A stretch of DNA of 52,538 bases from JAKJBL01 sp964461335. GTDB taxonomy: Bacteria; Bacillota; Clostridia; Christensenellales; CAG-138. Each line of letters begins with the position of its first letter. The stretch's first letter is position 1. The notes under the pieces were generated by a model. The model worked only from the letters and a program-made list of their open reading frames with translations, had not been told where the DNA came from and ran no database searches. Both the position numbers and the translations under genes were made by a program. Shown piece after piece: positions 16,111 to 25,851 of the stretch. The DNA lies in assembly GCA_964461335.1 (NCBI GenBank), contig CAYWTY010000004.1, forward strand, positions 1-52,538. Reading direction: 5' to 3'.

Positions 16111-16959
16111 TTACTTTTTAAACAGATTTAGGCTATTTAGTAATTTTGGAATACCCACTTCAAAGTTCACGCCAAAACGTGTATCAGTCCCTGCATCAAA
16201 AGTTCGCTTTGCACACTCGGTTGTAAACTCTACTGCTAGCTCAAGCGCACTATTTAGGCATATATCATTCATAAAAGCGCAAAGCAAAACGCTTGCAAAT
16301 ATGTCGCCTGTTCCGTAATAAATGCCAGGAATGCGCTTCCTAAGCGCATTATAAACCTCACCTGCGCTGTTTATAGCTGCAGCGCCATAGTGTTCATCGT
16401 CATATAATACTCCTGTTATAACTGCAGCATTTGGGCCCAGAGCACAAAGCCCTTCCAAAAGCAAGCGCACATATTCCGGAGTATGCGGCCCTTTCTTATA
16501 TGGGGTTCCTAAAAGAAGTGCTGCTTCTGTCATATTAGGCACAACTAAATCAGCTGCAGAACAAAGTTTGCGCATTTTTGCCGGAAAGCCTTCGCAAAAG
16601 CAGGGATACAACTCGCCATGATCCGCCATTACTGGGTCTACAAGCAAAAAGGTTTCTTTTGAAGTAAGCATTTTAAGAATTTCAAGTATTATATCAATTT
16701 GCCTTTCAGAGCCCAGAAAACCCGTATATATGGCATCAAACCTAAGATTTAGAGTTTGCAGGTGGGCTGCTATAGGCAATAAATCCTCTGATAAATCACG
16801 GTAGGTATAGCCGGAGAATCCCCCGGTATGCGTTGAAAGCACGGCTGTAGGAATTGGGCACGCTTCTATTCCTGCTGCAGAAAGCAGAGGAAGAGCAACT
16901 GTTAGTGAACATTTTCCGAAACATGATATATCATGTATGGCTGCTACCCGTTTTTGCAT
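16111..16959 (-). CDS. pdxY: pyridoxamine/pyridoxal kinase
   Basis: A 282-aa ribokinase-fold kinase of the vitamin B6 salvage pathway, phosphorylating pyridoxamine, pyridoxal or pyridoxine. Family marks: IHDISCFGKCSLTVALPLLS at the start, PTAVLSTHTGGF, the DPVMADHGELY loop, VPNMTEAALLLG and the anion hole IYYGTGDIFASVL with catalytic Asp. The clostridial group is usually named pyridoxamine kinase. GAGGATAG precedes the ATG. It starts 15 bases after the tcdA stop, so the pair is probably co-transcribed. PLP supply suits the several PLP enzymes nearby, but no specific link is shown. Confidence 0.92.
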   Translation of the reverse strand: MQKRVAAIHDISCFGKCSLTVALPLLSAAGIEACPIPTAVLSTHTGGFSGYTYRDLSEDLLPIAAHLQTLNLRFDAIYTGFLGSERQIDIILEILKMLTSKETFLLVDPVMADHGELYPCFCEGFPAKMRKLCSAADLVVPNMTEAALLLGTPYKKGPHTPEYVRLLLEGLCALGPNAAVITGVLYDDEHYGAAAINSAGEVYNALRKRIPGIYYGTGDIFASVLLCAFMNDICLNSALELAVEFTTECAKRTFDAGTDTRFGVNFEVGIPKLLNSLNLFKK

Positions 16960-16974
16960 ACTATCCTCTTTGAG

Positions 16975-17712
16975 TCACACCCCGATGATATCCCGTACTA
17001 CAGTCCCTGCAAGCAGCATTCCTGCAACGGAAGGTACGAAAGCTATGCTGCCTAGTGGAGGTTTATATTGCCTCTGCTCACTTTCAGTTTGAGCATTATG
17101 GTTAATACTTAACTTGCAGGTTGAAACAACCGGAACTTCATCTGAATAAACTACTTTTAGCCCCTTAAGGTTCAGCGCGCGCAATTCACGCCTAATGATG
17201 CGCGCAAGTGGGCAGATACTGGTTTCAGAAATATCTGCTACCTTGAAGCGTGATGGGTCAAGCTTATTGCCAGCGCCCATTGAACTAATTATTCTAACCC
17301 CTGCCGCATGAGCACATTTAATGAGCGTGAGCTTTGATGCAACTGTATCCATTGCATCTATTATATAATCATAACAGGAAAGATTATAGTCAGAAGCGTT
17401 TTTATCTGAATAAAAACATGCGTTAAGCTCAACACAGCACTCTGGGTTAATATCTAATATGCGCTCTTTCATTATTTCGATTTTGAGTTTCCCTATGGTT
17501 GTATTAAGGGCAATCAGCTGACGGTTAATGTTGGTTATGCTTACAGTATCAGCGTCGAATAAAGAAAGCCTGCCAATTCCGCTCCTAGCGAGCGCCTCAA
17601 CTGCAAAAGAGCCAACCCCTCCAATTCCAAATACAGCAATAGAAGAAGCCATAAGCTTTTTCATTGCAGCATCGCCGATTAAATCCCTTGTTCTTGAAAA
17701 CTGGCTGTGCAA
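16975..17712 (-). CDS. tcdA: tRNA threonylcarbamoyladenosine dehydratase
   Basis: A 245-aa E1-like (ThiF/MoeB fold) enzyme that cyclises t6A37 to ct6A in tRNA in an ATP-dependent step. It has the nucleotide loop GIGGVGSFAVEAL (about residues 29-41), DADTVSITNINRQL, IIDAMDTVASK and RFKVADISET with SICPLARIIRRELR, all typical of TcdA. The TTG start at 17712 has AAGGAG five bases upstream; the protein begins HSQFSRTRDLIG as relatives do. A hydrophobic C-terminus (SVAGMLLAGTVVRDIIG) closes it. Confidence 0.92.
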   Translation of the reverse strand: MHSQFSRTRDLIGDAAMKKLMASSIAVFGIGGVGSFAVEALARSGIGRLSLFDADTVSITNINRQLIALNTTIGKLKIEIMKERILDINPECCVELNACFYSDKNASDYNLSCYDYIIDAMDTVASKLTLIKCAHAAGVRIISSMGAGNKLDPSRFKVADISETSICPLARIIRRELRALNLKGLKVVYSDEVPVVSTCKLSINHNAQTESEQRQYKPPLGSIAFVPSVAGMLLAGTVVRDIIGV

Positions 17713-17902
17713 CTTTACTCCTTAATTAAATAGAAGTTCGAAAGAAGGCAAGACGCTTGCCTTTTTGCCTGAGTATAGCACGGCTAACTCAGTTTAACAA
17801 TCCAAACCTCACGCAAACCCAAATGGCATGTCCCATCGCGACCACTATTGCCATAGCCTTGATATATTATACAAACCGGCATGATGCAAATTTACGGAAC
17901 TC

Positions 17903-17931
17903 TTTCCAAAACCATGTTGATATGTTATACT
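17903..17931 (+). promoter_or_regulatory. possible promoter for the symporter gene
   Basis: TTTCCA (17903-17908), 17 bases, TATACT (17926-17931). It would give a leader of about 110 bases. The remainder of the 334-base gap 17713-18046 shows no gene, hairpin or riboswitch that I recognise. Confidence 0.4.
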
Positions 17932-18046
17932 ATTTACAAATGCATTGCTGTTACTAAATTCACTAAAAGACTATTTATCTCCTATTCAGAATTTCGACAA
18001 AAACCCGACCAAAATTTAATAAAATATCAGGGGGGAAGCCAAACTT

Positions 18047-19297
18047 ATGGAAAAAGCAACTCCGAAAAAAATGCACATTACAGTGAAAATCCTAATTGGA
18101 TTAATCGCAGGAATTATTGTTGGTATTGTGCTTAACCTCATGGGCCAAGCAGAAATCGCGAACACCTATATTAAGCCATTTGGCACACTCTTTATGAATT
18201 TAATAAAGATGGTCATTGTACCGCTTGTTTTCGCCTCACTCGTAATGGGTGCCTGCGGGCTTGGCGATATAAAGAGCGTAGGCCGTATAGGTGGGAAGAC
18301 GCTTGCTTATTTCCTTGTTACAACAGCCTTAGCTGTAATAATCGGACTTATTATTGGCAAGGTATTTAATGTTGGCAGTGGAATAACACTGCCTACAGAT
18401 GCTTCTTATGAAGCGCCGGCTCCAGTAGGAATTGTTGATACATTTCTCAACATTATTCCTACAAACCCATTCAATGCGCTAGTGCAGGGGAATATGCTCC
18501 AGGTAATAGCCTTTGCGCTGTTTGTAGGAGTGGGTATATCTATTGTTGGCGCTAAGGCCGAAAACTTCAAGCAAGGCATGGATGGCTTTGCAGAAGTCAT
18601 GTACTCTATAATTGGCGGTATTATGAAGCTCGCTCCATATGCTGTATTTGCACTTATTATACCTGTTGTTGCGTCCCAAGGAGCTGCCGTGCTCGGGCCG
18701 CTGTTCATGCTGGTGCTTTCGGTATATTTAGCCTGCATTCTACATGCTGCAATTGTATATTCGCTTTCCTTGAAAATCCTCGGGAAATTCAGCCCAATTA
18801 AGTTCTTTAAATTAGCTGCACCTGCAATGATGTTTGCCTTTACAACCGCAAGCTCAGCTGCAACTCTCCCATTCACCTTAGAAAGCTCACGTAAAATGGG
18901 TGTTTCTCCTGAAGTGCGCTCCTTTGTTCTGCCGCTTGGTGCAACAATAAACATGGATGGAACAGCGGTTTTCCAAGGGATATGCGCGCTATTTGTTGCA
19001 GCAGTTTACGGCATTAACCTTAGCTTTGGGCAGATGCTTACAATAATTATTGCTGCCACACTTGCTTCAATAGGAACAGCGGGTGTGCCAGGTGCAGGAA
19101 CTGTTATGCTGGGCATGGTGCTTACAACAGTAGGCTTGCCGCTTGATGCTGTCGCCATTATTATGGGTGTTGAGCGTTTGATGGATATGGCGCGTACAAC
19201 AGTCAATATTACAGGCGATATGGCTTGTGCAGTAATCGTAGCAAAATCTGAAAATGAATTGAATGAAAAATACGCACAAGCAGAAGCAGAAGCATAG
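18047..19297 (+). CDS. dicarboxylate/amino acid:cation symporter (DAACS family)
   Basis: A 416-aa membrane transporter of the glutamate/aspartate/C4-dicarboxylate family. It has the expected helices, the serine-rich reentrant loop TTASSAATLPF (HP1), the NMDGTAVFQG motif in TM7 that binds sodium and substrate, the HP2 stretch ASIGTAGVPGAG and TM8 ending in DMARTTVNITGDM. It imports glutamate, aspartate, serine/threonine or C4 acids with Na+ or H+; specificity cannot be fixed. GGGGGG lies 11 bases before the ATG. It is monocistronic, closed by a strong terminator. Confidence 0.92.
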   Translation: MEKATPKKMHITVKILIGLIAGIIVGIVLNLMGQAEIANTYIKPFGTLFMNLIKMVIVPLVFASLVMGACGLGDIKSVGRIGGKTLAYFLVTTALAVIIGLIIGKVFNVGSGITLPTDASYEAPAPVGIVDTFLNIIPTNPFNALVQGNMLQVIAFALFVGVGISIVGAKAENFKQGMDGFAEVMYSIIGGIMKLAPYAVFALIIPVVASQGAAVLGPLFMLVLSVYLACILHAAIVYSLSLKILGKFSPIKFFKLAAPAMMFAFTTASSAATLPFTLESSRKMGVSPEVRSFVLPLGATINMDGTAVFQGICALFVAAVYGINLSFGQMLTIIIAATLASIGTAGVPGAGTVMLGMVLTTVGLPLDAVAIIMGVERLMDMARTTVNITGDMACAVIVAKSENELNEKYAQAEAEA

Positions 19298-19356
19298 TAG
19301 CTATTTTACAGCAATGCATACGCAAGAACCCAGTTGAATAATTACTTGGCATATGT

Positions 19357-19397
19357 GCGGCGCTTTACCACTTTTGGTAAGCGCCGCATGAATTTTT
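19357..19397 (+). terminator. strong intrinsic terminator after the symporter gene
   Basis: GCGGCGCTTTACCA (19357-19370) pairs with TGGTAAGCGCCGC (19375-19387), one bulged T and a CTTT loop, followed by ATGAATTTTT. Confidence 0.9.
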
Positions 19398-19477
19398 GCT
19401 ATTTTGTTCGCCTATACAGCGCATGGGAACGCACACAATTAAGTTGCAAGTGCACATAACGAGTTGCCCTTTTGCTG

Positions 19478-19505
19478 TTCAACTCAAATGCATTCATGCT
19501 ATAAT
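19478..19505 (+). promoter_or_regulatory. promoter for pcrA-ligA
   Basis: TTCAAC (19478-19483), 16 bases, TATAAT (19500-19505), 28 bases before the pcrA start codon. Confidence 0.55.
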
Positions 19506-19533
19506 AGATGCGGCCTAAACGGAGGGGGCGTGC

Positions 19534-21729
19534 TTGGAATATAATAATCTTAATGCCGAACAAAAGAAGGCAGTAGCGCATGTTAACGGGCCTCTGCTTG
19601 TGCTTGCAGGCGCAGGGTCTGGGAAGACACGCGTATTGACTTGCCGCATTGCAAACCTCATACAGAACCACATGGTGCATCCATGGAGCATTTTAGCTCT
19701 AACCTTCACTAATAAGGCTGCGCGTGAAATGCGAGAGCGTGTTGAAGATTTACTTGGTAAAGGCGCTGAAGCTGTTTGGCTTAGCACATTCCATTCTTTC
19801 TGCATTAGAATATTGCGAATAGAATCCGCTCACACAGGCATGGGAAACAACTTTGTTATATATGATGATGGCGACCAGCTTTCTGTGTATAACGAAATAA
19901 TAAAACAGCTTGAGCTTGATTCAAATATATTCTCAAAAAGGCTCTTGCGTGAGCGCATAAGCCAAGCAAAAAACTATTCTCTTAATGCTGAAGAATATCT
20001 TCGCGATGTTGCCTTCTCTGAAGTATACCTTCAAGTTTACAGGCTCTACCAAAAGCGGCTAAAGCAATCCAATGCTCTAGATTTTGACGATATTCTATTA
20101 CGAACAATTGAGCTGTTCAAAACTAAACCTCAAGTGCTTACACACTATCAAAATCACTTCAAATTCATAATGGTTGATGAATACCAAGACACCAACATGG
20201 CGCAATATGAGCTTATACACTTACTTGCCAAAGAGCATCGCAATCTTTTTGTTGTTGGTGATGACGATCAAAGCATTTACGGCTGGCGTGGAGCAAATAT
20301 CCGCAATATTCTAGAGTTTGAAAAGGATTTTGTCGGCGCTAAAACAGTGAGGCTTGAGCAAAACTACCGTTCAACAGATGTGATACTCGATGCCGCAAAT
20401 TCAGTTATCAGCAACAACATAAATCGGAAAAAGAAGGAACTGTGGACAGAAACAAAGGGTGGGATGCTCATACGCATATACAGTGCATATAACGAAAAGG
20501 ATGAAGCGGATTATATATGCAGGCAGATTCTTCAAGGCATACGTCAGGGGAAAAAAGCCGATGCATTTGCTGTTCTCTACAGAACAAACGCACAAAGCCG
20601 TGCCATAGAAACTACTTTGGCAGCTTATGGTATCGCCCACCAAGTTTATGGTGGCCAGCGCTTCTATGAGCGAGCTGAAATAAGAGATGTGCTTGCATAT
20701 CTGCGCCTCTTTTATAACCCGGCTGACGATGTTGCATTCATGCGTGCAGTTAATGTTCCACGCAGAGGTATAGGAACTGCAGCAATATCAGCATTAACCT
20801 CTGTTGCATTAGAAAACGGAATGTCTCTCTTTGCTGCTGCACTAAGTGGTAAAGACCTCCCTCCTGCAGTGAGCTCGAAACTCAAGAAGTTTACTGATGC
20901 TATTCAAGAACTAGGCTTGCAAAGGAGCAAGCTCGAGCTCTACGAGTTTACCCAGAAACTCTTGCTTTGTATTGAATATGATAAATACTTAAGAGAAGGC
21001 AAAGGGGATACTTACGAGACTAGGCTCGAAAACATAGAAGAATTGCTCGGCTCAATTAAAGAATTTGAGGAAGGCCTTGATGATAATGCTGATGCACTTG
21101 GTGCATATCTTGAAAACGTCTCGTTGGTTTCAGATATAGATTCTTTGCAAGAGCAGGATGGGCGTGTAGCTTTAATGACATTGCACAGTGCTAAAGGGCT
21201 TGAATTCTCTACTGTTTTTATAGCTGGCATGGAAGAAGGTATATTCCCCAACAGACGCTCAGGCATTGAGCCAAAAGAGCTAGAGGAAGAACGCAGACTA
21301 TGCTATGTTGGAATCACGCGTGCAATGAAAGAGCTACATTTAATCCATGCACAACAGCGAAACCTCTATGGGGATTTCTCTTTTAACCCCCATTCTCGGT
21401 TCCTTGAAGAAATTCCTGATGATCTTTGCGAACCGCGCTCTGCTTCACGTCTTACGCCGGCTTCTGCTGCAGTAACCCAAAAACACGCCAAGCAGTATCA
21501 AAAGTTTACGCACGGCGGTTTTGGGGCTGCGATTAAAGCAAAGGATATGCCGAAAAGTGCAGCTTCTTCAGTACAATTCAAAGAACATCAGCGGGTAAAA
21601 CATGCTGCATTTGGCTCGGGAACTGTGCTAAAAATTGAAGGTACAGGGAGCGCTCAAATAATTACTATTGATTTTGGTAATATGACCAAAAAGTTTGCCG
21701 CTTCATACGCACCAATTGAAATTGAATGA
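19534..21729 (+). CDS. pcrA: ATP-dependent DNA helicase PcrA/UvrD
   Basis: A 731-aa superfamily 1A 3'-5' helicase for repair, plasmid replication and clearing of recombination filaments. Motifs in order: LNAEQKKAV (Q motif), AGAGSGKT (residues 25-32), VDEYQDTN, GDDDQSIYGWRGA, LEQNYRST, MTLHSAKGLEF and EERRLCYVGITRA. The end (VKHAAFGSGTVLKIEG to the C-terminus) is the Tudor-like domain known to contact RNA polymerase in PcrA. The TTG start has GGAGGGGG five bases upstream. The stop overlaps the first possible ligA start region, and the pcrA-ligA pair is typical of Firmicutes. Confidence 0.96.
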   Translation: MEYNNLNAEQKKAVAHVNGPLLVLAGAGSGKTRVLTCRIANLIQNHMVHPWSILALTFTNKAAREMRERVEDLLGKGAEAVWLSTFHSFCIRILRIESAHTGMGNNFVIYDDGDQLSVYNEIIKQLELDSNIFSKRLLRERISQAKNYSLNAEEYLRDVAFSEVYLQVYRLYQKRLKQSNALDFDDILLRTIELFKTKPQVLTHYQNHFKFIMVDEYQDTNMAQYELIHLLAKEHRNLFVVGDDDQSIYGWRGANIRNILEFEKDFVGAKTVRLEQNYRSTDVILDAANSVISNNINRKKKELWTETKGGMLIRIYSAYNEKDEADYICRQILQGIRQGKKADAFAVLYRTNAQSRAIETTLAAYGIAHQVYGGQRFYERAEIRDVLAYLRLFYNPADDVAFMRAVNVPRRGIGTAAISALTSVALENGMSLFAAALSGKDLPPAVSSKLKKFTDAIQELGLQRSKLELYEFTQKLLLCIEYDKYLREGKGDTYETRLENIEELLGSIKEFEEGLDDNADALGAYLENVSLVSDIDSLQEQDGRVALMTLHSAKGLEFSTVFIAGMEEGIFPNRRSGIEPKELEEERRLCYVGITRAMKELHLIHAQQRNLYGDFSFNPHSRFLEEIPDDLCEPRSASRLTPASAAVTQKHAKQYQKFTHGGFGAAIKAKDMPKSAASSVQFKEHQRVKHAAFGSGTVLKIEGTGSAQIITIDFGNMTKKFAASYAPIEIE

Positions 21730-21746
21730 AACAAGGAGTGATCAGC

Positions 21747-23747
21747 ATGCAGGCAGGCGAAAGACAGAAGGAGCTCACCAAATTGCTCAAAAAATATGCC
21801 GCTGCATATTATTCTGAGGACTCTCCTCTCATAAGTGATGCTGAATATGATTCGCTCTACGATGAATTAGCTGCACTCGAGCAGGAATCCGGTACAACTC
21901 TCCCCTACTCGCCAACTCTAAAAGTAGGCGGGGCGATAGTGCAAAGTTTCATACCACATAAGCATATTGCTCGTTTATGGAGCCTTGATAAAGTACGCAG
22001 CGAAAAGGCGCTTTTGGATTGGGCCGCACGAATACGCCGCCTAAGAGAAGATTACATCTCAAGAACTGGGCTTGAATTAGAAAAGCTAAGCTATGCTCTT
22101 GAATACAAATTTGATGGTTTAACAATTAACCTGACATATGAAAACGGACATTTAGTGCAAGCCGCTACGCGCGGAAACGGTGAAACAGGCGAAAGCATAC
22201 TTCAACAAGTTGAAACTATTGAAAACATCCCGCATACAATCCCTTTTCAGGGTCGTATGGAGGTTCAAGGCGAAGGATATATGCGCCTTTCTGTTCTTGA
22301 GGGATTAAACCGCTCATTAAACGAGCCCCTAAAGAATGCAAGAAACGCTGCAGCCGGCGCACTAAGGAACCTCAACGTTGAAATAACACGCGAACGCAAG
22401 CTAAACTGTTTCTGTTACAATATTGGCTACATTGAAGGGAAACAGCTGACTTCACAGGAAGAAATAAGGTCATTCCTGCTTGAAAATGGCCTGCCTATGA
22501 GCAGTTTTTACTTTGAAAGTGATACGCTTGAAGGGCTGTTTCCTCATATTTTAGAAGCTGAAAAAAGGCGTCAACTACTGGATTTTCAAATTGATGGGAT
22601 GGTAATAAAGGTTCGCCAGCTTGCACTAAGAGAAATCCTGGGATATACAGATAAATTCCCCCGTTGGGCTGTCGCCTATAAATTCGAAGCAGAAGAAATA
22701 ACAACAACTGTTAGGGATATCACTTGGGAAGTCGGCAGAACGGGGAAGCTAACCCCTCTTGCTCACTTAGAGCCTGTTGAACTTTCAGGTGCAACCATTC
22801 GCCGTGCTACACTTAATAACTATAATGATATTATTCGAAAAAAGGTTGGCATAGGTTCGCGTGTATTTTTAAGGCGCTCAAACGATGTCATTCCTGAGAT
22901 ACTTGGAAGTGTGCCAGGTGAGAGTGCAAATTTAAAGGTACTAAAGCCAACCAACTGCCCCTCATGTAATGCGCATGTTGAAGAAAGAGGCGCGCATATA
23001 TTTTGCCCAAATTCTTTATCATGCAAACCCCAAATTGCAGGCAGGCTAGTGCATTTCGCGAGCAGGGATGCTATGGATATTGAGTTCTTTTCACATAAAA
23101 CAGCAGGACTCTTTGTTGAAAAACTTGGCATATCGTCGATTCCTGAGCTATATGAGCTTACAGCAAAAAAACTTGTTAAGCTTGAACGATTTGGCGATAA
23201 AAAAGCAAATAACCTCTTAAGTGCAATCAATAAAAGCCGCAATTGCACCTTAAGCTCATTCTTGTTTGCTTTAGGTGTTCCTAATGTTGGGTATAAAACT
23301 GCACGAACACTATCTGAACAGTTCGGTTCCCTTGAAGCTGTACGAAAAGCCGATAAAGAAACATTACTAAAAATCGCGGATATCGGCGAAACAATTGCAC
23401 AAAGCATTTTAGACTTTTTTGGTGATGAGTCTATTTCAGCTCAAGTTGATGCTCTGCTTAATCATGGGGTGTCCCCAAAACAGGAAGTTAGCCCTCAAAC
23501 CGGCATTCTCTTTGGTAAAACATTTGTTCTTACAGGTACGCTTACTGGCATGAACAGGCGTGAAGCTGAGCTGCTTATAGAGCGTGCAGGCGGCAAAACT
23601 TCCTCGAGCGTAACTAAAAGCACGGATTTTCTGCTTGTGGGTGAAATGCCCGGAAGCAAACTAGACAAAGCAAACACGCTTGGCATACCTATACTTAGCG
23701 AAGAAGAGTTTTTAGCCGTTTTAAAACAAGATACAACGCAGAAATAA
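21747..23747 (+). CDS. ligA: NAD-dependent DNA ligase LigA
   Basis: A 666-aa replicative ligase. It has the Ia domain (SPLISDAEYDSLYDEL), the adenylated lysine K121 in EYKFDGL, TRGNGETGE, FQIDGMVIKV, the four-Cys zinc finger (CPSCNAHVEERGAHIFCPN with C...C), a helix-hairpin-helix region (LGVPNVGYKTARTL) and a C-terminal BRCT domain (TFVLTGTLTGMNRREAELLI). AGGAG eight bases before the ATG at 21747 favours this start; an upstream ATG at 21726 overlapping the pcrA stop would add seven residues. Coupling to pcrA is likely. Confidence 0.95.
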   Translation: MQAGERQKELTKLLKKYAAAYYSEDSPLISDAEYDSLYDELAALEQESGTTLPYSPTLKVGGAIVQSFIPHKHIARLWSLDKVRSEKALLDWAARIRRLREDYISRTGLELEKLSYALEYKFDGLTINLTYENGHLVQAATRGNGETGESILQQVETIENIPHTIPFQGRMEVQGEGYMRLSVLEGLNRSLNEPLKNARNAAAGALRNLNVEITRERKLNCFCYNIGYIEGKQLTSQEEIRSFLLENGLPMSSFYFESDTLEGLFPHILEAEKRRQLLDFQIDGMVIKVRQLALREILGYTDKFPRWAVAYKFEAEEITTTVRDITWEVGRTGKLTPLAHLEPVELSGATIRRATLNNYNDIIRKKVGIGSRVFLRRSNDVIPEILGSVPGESANLKVLKPTNCPSCNAHVEERGAHIFCPNSLSCKPQIAGRLVHFASRDAMDIEFFSHKTAGLFVEKLGISSIPELYELTAKKLVKLERFGDKKANNLLSAINKSRNCTLSSFLFALGVPNVGYKTARTLSEQFGSLEAVRKADKETLLKIADIGETIAQSILDFFGDESISAQVDALLNHGVSPKQEVSPQTGILFGKTFVLTGTLTGMNRREAELLIERAGGKTSSSVTKSTDFLLVGEMPGSKLDKANTLGIPILSEEEFLAVLKQDTTQK

Positions 23748-23769
23748 TTGTAAGCATTTGCTTTATCCT

Positions 23770-23799
23770 TCGACAAATATCATGCCAATGTGTTATACT
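23770..23799 (+). promoter_or_regulatory. promoter ahead of yicC
   Basis: TCGACA (23770-23775), 18 bases, TATACT (23794-23799), about 30 bases before the yicC start. It probably heads the yicC-remA-gmk-rpoZ-coaBC transcript. Confidence 0.5.
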
Positions 23800-23829
23800 T
23801 TTCCTATAAAGAAATCCGGGGGTGCGCGG

Positions 23830-24708
23830 TTGGTCAGCAGTATGACAGGCTACGGACAAGGGTCTGCAAATAGCAACGGTCGTGAAGTAATTTTGGAACT
23901 GAAGTCCGTTAATCATAGGTATCTTGATTTAGGCATTCGCCTGCCCCGCCATCTTGGTTTCCTTGAAGACCAAATACGTTCAGGAATAAGCAAAAACTTC
24001 AGTCGCGGGCACATTGACCTGTATATAAAATACAAAAATGATCGTAATGATGCACGCATTGTATCTATTGACGAGGGTTTGCTCGAGCGCTACCTCATAG
24101 CCGCACATTCGGCAGCAACCCGCTTTGCGCTTAAAGATAATCTAATGCTTGCTAATGCATTACAGCTGCCAGATGTAGTTACAATAAGCGAAGCAGAAGA
24201 AGATCATGAGGCTGTCTCGATATTGCTTAATGAGGCTTTGGCTAATGCAATAGAAGGATTACGGCTTATGCGGGCTGCAGAAGGCAAACTGCTGCAGTCT
24301 GATATATCTAATCGGTTAAATTCTATATCTCATATTACGGATAGTATTGCGCTACGTGCGCCCCTGGTTGTTGATGAGTATAAAAGCAAATTGAGTGAAC
24401 GCATAGGTCAGCTTATAGGAAATACAGAGGTGGATACAGCTAGGCTGGCAACTGAAGTTGCATTATTCGCAGACCGCGCAAGTATAGACGAAGAAATAAC
24501 GCGGCTAAAAAGCCATATCGCACAAATGAAGGCAACACTAATAAGTGAAGAACCGGCAGGTCGTAAACTTGAGTTTATAGTGCAAGAAATGAACCGAGAG
24601 TTTAATACAATAGGCTCAAAAGCTAATGATTCGTTAATTGTAAACTATGTGCTTGACGGTAAATGTGAAGTTGAAAAAATACGCGAACAGGTACAGAACA
24701 TTGAATAG
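23830..24708 (+). CDS. yicC: YicC family endoribonuclease
   Basis: A 292-aa protein of the YicC family (YicC_N and DUF1732), members of which are endoribonucleases that cleave RNA. The start MVSSMTGYGQGS and the following EVILELKSVNHRYLDL, RGHIDLYIKY and the end FIVQEMNREFNTIGSKAND are diagnostic. A TTG start at 23830 is preferred: GGGGGTG lies five bases upstream and the protein then begins as relatives do. The longer frame to 23758 would overlap the promoter. It heads the classic yicC-remA-gmk-rpoZ order. Confidence 0.93.
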   Translation: MVSSMTGYGQGSANSNGREVILELKSVNHRYLDLGIRLPRHLGFLEDQIRSGISKNFSRGHIDLYIKYKNDRNDARIVSIDEGLLERYLIAAHSAATRFALKDNLMLANALQLPDVVTISEAEEDHEAVSILLNEALANAIEGLRLMRAAEGKLLQSDISNRLNSISHITDSIALRAPLVVDEYKSKLSERIGQLIGNTEVDTARLATEVALFADRASIDEEITRLKSHIAQMKATLISEEPAGRKLEFIVQEMNREFNTIGSKANDSLIVNYVLDGKCEVEKIREQVQNIE

Positions 24709-24726
24709 TAAACGCAAGAGGTTGCT

Positions 24727-24975
24727 ATGAACATAAAGCTGATTAATATCGGTTTTGGGAATATAGTTTCAGCAAACCGGCTGCTTGCAATTGTCAGTCC
24801 GGATTCTGCACCTATTAAGCGAATTATCCAAGAAGCCCGCGAACGCGGAATACTTATTGATGCTACTTATGGGCGTAGAACCAGGGCAGTCATAATAATG
24901 GACAGCGGGCATATAGTACTATCCGCTATACAACCGGAGACTGTCTCTAACAGGCTCGATTCAAGCGCTTTATAA
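24727..24975 (+). CDS. remA: RemA family regulator (DUF370)
   Basis: An 82-aa small protein of the RemA/DUF370 family. In Bacillus subtilis RemA is a DNA-binding activator of biofilm matrix operons; in clostridia its targets are less known. It shows IKLINIGFGNIVSANRLLAI, IKRIIQEARERGILIDATYG and RRTRAVIIMDSGHIVLSAI, the expected core. It lies between yicC and gmk, its conserved position. AAGAGG lies a few bases before the ATG. Confidence 0.94.
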   Translation: MNIKLINIGFGNIVSANRLLAIVSPDSAPIKRIIQEARERGILIDATYGRRTRAVIIMDSGHIVLSAIQPETVSNRLDSSAL

Positions 24976-25020
24976 TAACCTAACCTAATTACTGGCATTA
25001 GGTTTCTCGGAGGATTATTT

Positions 25021-25653
25021 ATGGAAGACAGAAGCAAGGGGCTGCTTATTGTAATTTCTGGGCCCTCAGGTGTTGGAAAAGGAACTGTGAACCAGAGGGT
25101 TTTAAAGGACAATCCAGATATGGTATTTTCCATTTCAGTGACAACGCGCAAAAAAAGGGAAAACGAAGCTCAAGGGAAGGAATACTTCTTTAAATCAGAG
25201 GAAGAATTCTCTCAAATGATAAAAGACGGGGAATTTCTTGAATATATGCGCGTTTTTGGGATGTATTCTTATGGAACCCCACGCACTTTTGTTAATGAGC
25301 AGCTTAATGCGGGCCATGATGTTATACTTGAAATAGATGTCCAAGGTGGACTAAGAGTTAAAGAAGTATGCCCGGATGCAGTTTTAATTTTTCTCGCGCC
25401 GCCCTCTATGGAAGAATTAAAAGCGAGGCTTGTAGAGCGCGGCACTGAAGACGAACAATCTATTGAAAAGCGTACTGAAGTTGCAAAAGATGAAATGCGA
25501 TGCATTTCATATTATGATTATGTAGTAGTCAACAGCTCAGTAGGCCAGGCTGTTAAAGGCATTGAAGCTATTATACATGCTGAAAAAAGCCGTGTTCAAA
25601 GAAGCAGTGACATTATAGCACTCTTGCTGGAAGGATGTAACGATATATGCTAA
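25021..25653 (+). CDS. gmk: guanylate kinase
   Basis: A 210-aa P-loop kinase converting GMP to GDP. Walker A is GPSGVGKGT (residues 14-22), followed by SISVTTRKKRENEAQGKEYFF (the GMP-binding TTR segment), EYMRVFGMYSYGT and ILEIDVQGGLRVK. CGGAGGAT lies upstream of the ATG. The 3' end overlaps rpoZ by seven bases, so translation is coupled. Confidence 0.96.
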   Translation: MEDRSKGLLIVISGPSGVGKGTVNQRVLKDNPDMVFSISVTTRKKRENEAQGKEYFFKSEEEFSQMIKDGEFLEYMRVFGMYSYGTPRTFVNEQLNAGHDVILEIDVQGGLRVKEVCPDAVLIFLAPPSMEELKARLVERGTEDEQSIEKRTEVAKDEMRCISYYDYVVVNSSVGQAVKGIEAIIHAEKSRVQRSSDIIALLLEGCNDIC

Positions 25654-25850
25654 ACTACCCTGGAGTAAGTGAATTAGTAGATAAGGCAGGTACACGCTAT
25701 ATGCTGGTTATGGCAGTAGCACGCCGCGCCCGCCAGCTTCTCAACAACCCTGAAAAATTAGGTGACAATAACCCTGTTACCTTCGCAGTTAATGAACTGC
25801 ATGAGGGTAGAATCTCGATTGAATACCCAGACGAATATAAGCCACACTGA
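25647..25850 (+). CDS. rpoZ: RNA polymerase omega subunit
   Basis: A 67-aa omega subunit. It begins MLNYPGVSELVDKAGTRYML and continues VAVARRARQLLNN, AVNELHEGRISIEY, the conserved core that folds around the C-terminus of beta prime and assists polymerase assembly. The start lies inside the end of gmk. Length is normal for clostridia. Confidence 0.94.
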   Translation: MLNYPGVSELVDKAGTRYMLVMAVARRARQLLNNPEKLGDNNPVTFAVNELHEGRISIEYPDEYKPH

Positions 25851-25851
25851 T